Source of the DNA: JAXDBW01 sp034678405
GTDB lineage: Bacteria; Patescibacteriota; Patescibacteriia; UBA10025; JAHIVO01
Reading direction: 5' to 3'
NCBI GenBank assembly: GCA_034678405.1
Contig: JAXDBW010000063.1
Span: forward strand, 1-33,193
Length of the DNA stretch: 33,193 bases
A model generated the notes under the pieces. That model saw only the letters and a list, made by a program, of their open reading frames with translations. It was not told the origin of the DNA and made no database searches. This document shows, piece by piece, positions 29,740 to 33,193 of the stretch. The position numbers and the translations under genes are program-made. Within the stretch, counting starts at the first letter, position 1; each line of letters starts with the position of its first letter.

Positions 29740-29982
29740 TTATTTAATCTTCGCGACCACCCGCCACCGTTTGTCGCGGCTCAGGGGGCGCGTTTCTTCG
29801 ATCTCGACCACGTCACCCGTATGATACTCATTCTTCGGATCGTGGGCTTTAAATTTATTGTGTGCCGCATATTTCTTCCGATAAATCGGATGCTGCGTGA
29901 CAGTCTCAACGGATACTACAACAGTTTTATCCATTTTGTCACTGACTATCGTTCCGGTTAGGCGGCGCTTCGCAGTCGTCAT
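29740..29982 (-). CDS. rpsQ: 30S ribosomal protein S17
   Basis: This 80-residue OB-fold primary 16S-binding protein has KRRLTGTIVSDKMDKTVVVS at the start, followed by ETVTQHPIYRKKYAAHNKFK and AHDPKNEYHTGDVVEIEETR. It ends with RPLSRDKRWRVVAKI. It is fully typical of bacterial S17 and lies 3 bp after rpmC. Confidence 0.98.
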   Translation of the reverse strand: MTTAKRRLTGTIVSDKMDKTVVVSVETVTQHPIYRKKYAAHNKFKAHDPKNEYHTGDVVEIEETRPLSRDKRWRVVAKIK

Positions 29983-29985
29983 AGA

Positions 29986-30219
29986 TTATTTGGTTGGTTG
30001 CTTAGCTGATTGTTTCTCGGTATAGGCCTGGAGCACCCGCTTTTCTTTGAGCGTCGTTAGGATCCGCGCCACGGCCTTCTTCGCTTCCCGAAGTTCTCGG
30101 ACATCCTTGTGCTGTTTGGCGGTTACTTTAAATCGGAGGTCACGGACGGTTTCCCGCTGCTGTTTCAGGAGCTGCTGCAGTTCGCCTTCTGATTTTTTTC
30201 TTAATTCTGTAATATCCAT
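29986..30219 (-). CDS. rpmC: 50S ribosomal protein L29
   Basis: This 77-residue two-helix protein lies near the peptide exit. It starts MDITELRKKSEGELQQLLKQ and continues QRETVRDLRFKVTAKQHKDV, with REAKKAVARILTTLKEKRVL as the second helix. Start 30219 is chosen over a longer in-frame option (30318) that would read back through rplP. The end has a short polar tail (TEKQSAKQPTK) beyond the usual length. The start is 1 bp from the rplP stop. Confidence 0.96.
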   Translation of the reverse strand: MDITELRKKSEGELQQLLKQQRETVRDLRFKVTAKQHKDVRELREAKKAVARILTTLKEKRVLQAYTEKQSAKQPTK

Positions 30220-30220
30220 A

Positions 30221-30628
30221 CTATTGCTTTTCCACAAACTTAGTGCGGACAGATAATTTATGAGAGGCGAGACGGAACGCTTCCTTAGCGGTCTGCTGGG
30301 GCACGCCATCCATTTCAAACATGATCGTACCTGGTTTCACGACAGCCACATAGTGGTCGACGCTTCCCTTACCACCACCCATGGGCACTTCCGAGCCGTG
30401 CGTGGTGATTGGTTTATCTGGGAAAATACGAATCCAGATCTTGCCACCTTTTTGGATATACCGAGTCATGGCACGACGCGCTGCCTCAATCTGCCGGGAG
30501 CTGATCCACGCGCGGTCTATAGACTTCAAGCCGTAGCTGCCGAAATCAATCGTGTTCATGGTCATGGCCCGGCCGCGCATGCGTCCTTTGTGCCACTTTC
30601 TGTGTTTTACTTTTTTCGGAACTAACAT
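30221..30628 (-). CDS. rplP: 50S ribosomal protein L16
   Basis: This 135-residue protein near the A- and P-site tRNAs starts MLVPKKVKHRKWHKGRMRGR. It contains DFGSYGLKSIDRAWISSRQI, EAARRAMTRYIQKGGKIWIR, IFPDKPITTHGSEVPMGGGK and GSVDHYVAVVKPGTIMFEMD. It ends with RLASHKLSVRTKFVEKQ. Length and residues are typical. It lies 6 bp after rpsC. Confidence 0.98.
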   Translation of the reverse strand: MLVPKKVKHRKWHKGRMRGRAMTMNTIDFGSYGLKSIDRAWISSRQIEAARRAMTRYIQKGGKIWIRIFPDKPITTHGSEVPMGGGKGSVDHYVAVVKPGTIMFEMDGVPQQTAKEAFRLASHKLSVRTKFVEKQ

Positions 30629-30634
30629 AGTATC

Positions 30635-31297
30635 TTATGATTGGGTTTCCTGTTTCTGGTCTTTTTCAAATATTTCACCGCGATAAATCCAGACTTTCAC
30701 GCCGACCATACCATAGGTCGTGTGGGCCGCGCCGCGCGCATAGTCGATATCGGCGCGGAGTGTGTGCAGTGGCACAGAACCCTCGGCAAATTTCTCTGAG
30801 CGAGCAATCTCGGCGCCATTCAAACGGCCTTTGACAATTACTTTCACCCCTTTAGCGCCGGCCTGCATCACCTGCTCGATTGAGCGTTTGACGGCTCGGC
30901 GGAAGGGGATACGTTTCTCGAGTTGCTCCATAATTCCCTGCGCCACGAGTTGCGCATCGAGAAATGGTTTCGACACTTCATGAATATTCAGATTTACTTT
31001 CGTTTTCTTATCGAGAAATTTCTGCTGCACCTCTTTCTTGAGCTCTTCGGCACCCGTACCACCCCGACCAATCACGATACCTGGCTTGGACGTGTAGAGA
31101 TTAATCGTGATACCACTGGCTGAACGTTCAACGTTAATTGTCGAGACGCCTCCATCTTTCAATTTGCGTTGGAGGTATTTACGAATCTTAATATCTTGTT
31201 CGAGATATGCAGCATAATCCTTGCGGGAAAACCATTTTGATTTCCAGCCTCGGATAACTCCGATACGAAATGCTGTTGGATGTACTTTCTGTCCCAT
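30635..31297 (-). CDS. rpsC: 30S ribosomal protein S3
   Basis: This 220-residue protein lines the mRNA entry channel and has helicase-like mRNA handling. It starts MGQKVHPTAFRIGVIRGWKS, with WFSRKDYAAYLEQDIKIRKY following. The KH domain holds INLYTSKPGIVIGRGGTGAE with its GxxG loop. The C-terminal domain contains GAKGVKVIVKGRLNGAEIAR and GVKVWIYRGEIFEKD. A near-consensus AAGGA lies about 5 nt before the ATG at 31297, inside the end of rplV. Confidence 0.98.
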   Translation of the reverse strand: MGQKVHPTAFRIGVIRGWKSKWFSRKDYAAYLEQDIKIRKYLQRKLKDGGVSTINVERSASGITINLYTSKPGIVIGRGGTGAEELKKEVQQKFLDKKTKVNLNIHEVSKPFLDAQLVAQGIMEQLEKRIPFRRAVKRSIEQVMQAGAKGVKVIVKGRLNGAEIARSEKFAEGSVPLHTLRADIDYARGAAHTTYGMVGVKVWIYRGEIFEKDQKQETQS

Positions 31298-31299
31298 AA

Positions 31300-31884
31300 T
31301 TATCCTTCGCCTAATCGACGGCTAAATGATTCTTTGGCGCCGGGGGCCTTGCCAGTCGTGGGTTTCATCCCATGGTCACTCCCCTTGTCAGCAGCGTCTT
31401 CATGCTCAGGGCCCTTTGCGTCATGTTTAATATCTTTATAATCCACCACGGGGCGTTCGTCTTTTTTTCCGGCGGTGCCGGACTTAGTGGCGGGTTTCTT
31501 ACTGACTGTTTTCTTGGCACCCTTGGCTGTAGTTGATTTCTTGGTCGATGACTGTTTTTCACTCAAGACGATAGTTACGTGCGAGGACCGTTTGCGGATC
31601 TCGGCCGCGCGGCCAAATGCCCGCGGACGGTAGCGTTTCAGCGTCGGACCTTCGTCAACAAAGAAACTTTTGACGAAGAGGTTTTGTTTCTTTAGTTCGT
31701 TATTATTATCAGCATTGGCCATGGCGGAGCGGAGCAGCTTCAGGAGCGGACGGGCCGCAGCTTTATTCATAAACTGGAGCTGTGACTCAGCCTCGAGCGC
31801 ATCCATACCCTGCACCACACGCGTCACGAGACGCGCTTTGCGCGGGGAGATGCGGAGAAATCGTAATCGTGCGGATACGTCCAT
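31300..31884 (-). CDS. rplV: 50S ribosomal protein L22 with long C-terminal extension
   Basis: This protein has 194 residues against about 110 for most L22. The globular part and tunnel hairpin occupy 1-110: ARLRFLRISPRKARLVTRVV, QGMDALEAESQLQFMNKAAA, NNNELKKQNLFVKSFFVDEG and LKRYRPRAFGRAAEIRKRSS with HVTIVLSEK. From about 112 a Lys/Thr/Ala-rich low-complexity tail (KKTVSKKPATKSGTAGKK) changes to a more acidic, His-rich stretch and ends FSRRLGEG. The tail shares a KKPATK motif with L24. It is likely disordered and near the tunnel exit, where L22 lies. It lies 5 bp after rpsS. Confidence 0.96.
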   Translation of the reverse strand: MDVSARLRFLRISPRKARLVTRVVQGMDALEAESQLQFMNKAAARPLLKLLRSAMANADNNNELKKQNLFVKSFFVDEGPTLKRYRPRAFGRAAEIRKRSSHVTIVLSEKQSSTKKSTTAKGAKKTVSKKPATKSGTAGKKDERPVVDYKDIKHDAKGPEHEDAADKGSDHGMKPTTGKAPGAKESFSRRLGEG

Positions 31885-31889
31885 GATCG

Positions 31890-32222
31890 TTATTTACTAT
31901 CAGTCTTAGGTGCTTCAGCGGCCTTCTTCTGAGCTTCAGCGGCTGCCTGCTCTTGCTCTTTCTGCATCTTACCGCCATGCACGACAAATTTACGAGTCGG
32001 GGCGAACTCGCCGAGACGATGACCAACCATATCTTCGACGACCGTCACCGGGAGATGTTCACGACCGTTATGCACCCCGAAGGTGAAGCCCACCATTTCC
32101 GGAGTGATAACTGAAGCGCGTGACCATGTCTTGATGACCGTTCTATCACCAGCTTTAATGTTCTCCATCTTCTTGAGGAGTTTGGGATCAGTAAATGGTC
32201 CTTTTTTGAGACTGCGTGACAT
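31890..32222 (-). CDS. rpsS: 30S ribosomal protein S19 with C-terminal extension
   Basis: This protein has 110 residues; the usual length is about 92. It starts MSRSLKKGPFTDPKLLKKME. VIKTWSRASVITPEMVGFTF is followed by GVHNGREHLPVTVVEDMVGH and RLGEFAPTRKFVVHGGKMQ. The last 25 residues form an Ala/Glu/Lys-rich helix-like tail (EQEQAAAEAQKKAAEAPK). S19 lies in the 30S head. It follows rplB by 6 bp. Confidence 0.97.
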   Translation of the reverse strand: MSRSLKKGPFTDPKLLKKMENIKAGDRTVIKTWSRASVITPEMVGFTFGVHNGREHLPVTVVEDMVGHRLGEFAPTRKFVVHGGKMQKEQEQAAAEAQKKAAEAPKTDSK

Positions 32223-32228
32223 AGTAGT

Positions 32229-33068
32229 TTATTTCTTACCTTTGCGGCGCTTAATGATGAATTTATCGGAGGCACGGTGACTGCGACGGGTGATAACGCC
32301 CAGCGCGGGTTTGCCCCATTTCGTCTTCGGATGTTTGAGACCAATGGGGGTGTGCCCCTCACCACCACCATGAGGGTGATCGACGGGGTTCATCGATTTG
32401 CCGGTCACGGTCGGGCGAATGCCCATCCAGCGCTTCTTACCAGCTTTGCCGAGGCGGATATTGCTGTGGTCGGCATTGGATACCTGACCGATGGTGGCCA
32501 TGCAATCCTTATTAAACAAACGAATTTCACCAGACGGCAGCTTCACTTGAGCAAATTCCCCTTCGACTGACTGGATCAGGGCGCTGGAACCAGCGGAACG
32601 CACCATCATCGCTTTGCCCTGCGGTTTGAGCTGGATGTCATGGATCATGACACCAACCGGGATCTTCGCCAGGGGTAAGCGGTTACCCGTCTGGATCTCA
32701 GCTGCTTCGCGGGATGATACCACAGTATCGCCTTCTTTCAAACCATCGGGGGCGAGGATGTATCGTTTCTCACCATCAGCATACTGCACGAGGGCAATCC
32801 AGGCGGTACGATTGGGGTCGTATTCGATACCCATCACCTGAGCAGGCTGATCATAGCGTTCGCGCGTACTGTCAATCATGCGATAAAATCGTTTGTGTCC
32901 GCCGCCCTTGTGTCGGACGGTAATCCGGCCCGAGCTATTGCGGCCGGCTTTCTTATGCATGGCGACAGTCAGCTTCTTTTCCGGTCGCTTTTTCGAGAGT
33001 CCCCGGTGGGTTGATACTGACGCGAAGCGTCGGCCGGGAGTCGTTGGTTTATATTTCTTTACTGCCAT
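32229..33068 (-). CDS. rplB: 50S ribosomal protein L2
   Basis: This 279-residue protein is needed for subunit association and the peptidyl transferase centre. It has KYKPTTPGRRFASVSTHRGL at the N-terminus and NSSGRITVRHKGGGHKRFYR in the OB domain. NRTAWIALVQYADGEKRYIL follows, and the C-terminal domain has RPTVTGKSMNPVDHPHGGGE with the functionally important HPHGGG loop (His at about 231). It ends RRSHRASDKFIIKRRKGKK. It lies 6 bp after rplW. Confidence 0.98.
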   Translation of the reverse strand: MAVKKYKPTTPGRRFASVSTHRGLSKKRPEKKLTVAMHKKAGRNSSGRITVRHKGGGHKRFYRMIDSTRERYDQPAQVMGIEYDPNRTAWIALVQYADGEKRYILAPDGLKEGDTVVSSREAAEIQTGNRLPLAKIPVGVMIHDIQLKPQGKAMMVRSAGSSALIQSVEGEFAQVKLPSGEIRLFNKDCMATIGQVSNADHSNIRLGKAGKKRWMGIRPTVTGKSMNPVDHPHGGGEGHTPIGLKHPKTKWGKPALGVITRRSHRASDKFIIKRRKGKK

Positions 33069-33074
33069 ACGGTA

Positions 33075-33193
33075 TTAGAGTCCTTCTTGGATATCAATTT
33101 TTTGACCTTCGGGCAAGGTGATAATCGCCTTTTTCCAGTGTTTGGTGCTGCCCTCAGTCCGGCCGTAGCGGACGTATTTGCCAGCCATGGTCA
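33075..33193 (-). CDS. rplW: 50S ribosomal protein L23, C-terminal part (cut by window edge)
   Basis: The frame enters at the right edge and reads TMAGKYVRYGRTEGSTKHWK, then KAIITLPEGQKIDIQEGL and TAA (33077-33075). This is the conserved C-terminus of L23 (GKxRRxGR ... KKAxVTLxxGxxI). The N-terminal part lies outside the window. It is 6 bp from rplB, in the usual S10-operon order. Confidence 0.93.
   Translation of the reverse strand, partial: TMAGKYVRYGRTEGSTKHWKKAIITLPEGQKIDIQEGL

Overview
The window reads as a chromosomal segment of a Patescibacteria/CPR (Parcubacteria-like) bacterium. This is inferred from gene content and layout. The S10-spc ribosomal cluster has no rpmD (L30) between rpsE and rplO. 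There is a VirB2/TrbC-type CPR pilin, a tiny GIY-YIG nuclease and many short membrane-anchored unknowns. Fatty-acid genes are absent apart from one orphan KAS III-like protein. Gene packing is very tight. TGA ends aspS, so the UGA=Gly code of Gracilibacteria/SR1 does not apply. Both tRNA genes lack an encoded CCA.

Layout. 1-3.4 kb holds single genes on the minus strand: a partial Ig-like surface protein, a KAS III-like enzyme, a holin-family membrane protein, tRNA-Glu(CTC), a GIY-YIG nuclease and a 59-residue membrane protein. 3.4-8.9 kb is a minus-strand operon running scpA-scpB-DD-carboxypeptidase-PF06695 membrane protein-tpiA-fba-gap, so chromosome condensation, wall trimming and lower glycolysis are together. 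8.9-13.4 kb is a second operon, asnS-two membrane-anchored unknowns-aspS-wHTH protein-ybaK, mostly tRNA charging and editing. 13.5-17.6 kb holds a P-type cation ATPase, a pilin and an SPFH protein. At 17.9-20.7 kb the only plus-strand genes, dnaB-ybaB-recR, follow tRNA-Lys(TTT). 20.8-24.5 kb (minus) is adk-map-ruvX-PNPT glycosyltransferase-DUF192-rplU. 24.6-33.2 kb (minus) is the ribosomal cluster rplW-rplB-rpsS-rplV-rpsC-rplP-rpmC-rpsQ-rplN-rplX-rplE-rpsN-rpsH-rplF-rplR-rpsE-rplO-secY, closed by a canonical terminator.

The most unusual signal lies between genes. Three genes have an end duplicated beside a short non-coding or one-gene insert. The last 19 codons of recR recur 160 bp downstream, diverged almost only at third codon positions. 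The 3'-terminal 16 nt of tRNA-Lys, ending exactly at the discriminator base, recur 196 bp downstream. A 24-bp stretch at the 5' end of tRNA-Glu recurs upstream of the GIY-YIG gene, split by a 30-bp insert made of two perfect mini-hairpins. In the recR and tRNA-Lys cases the outer remnant sits next to a terminator, as if a small element had inserted into the gene end and supplied a replacement end.

Several transcription units also have a -10 box ending 5-9 nt before the start codon (first gene, asnS, P-type ATPase, adk), which suggests leaderless mRNAs. Others (KAS III, pilin, 59-residue protein) have strong Shine-Dalgarno sequences.
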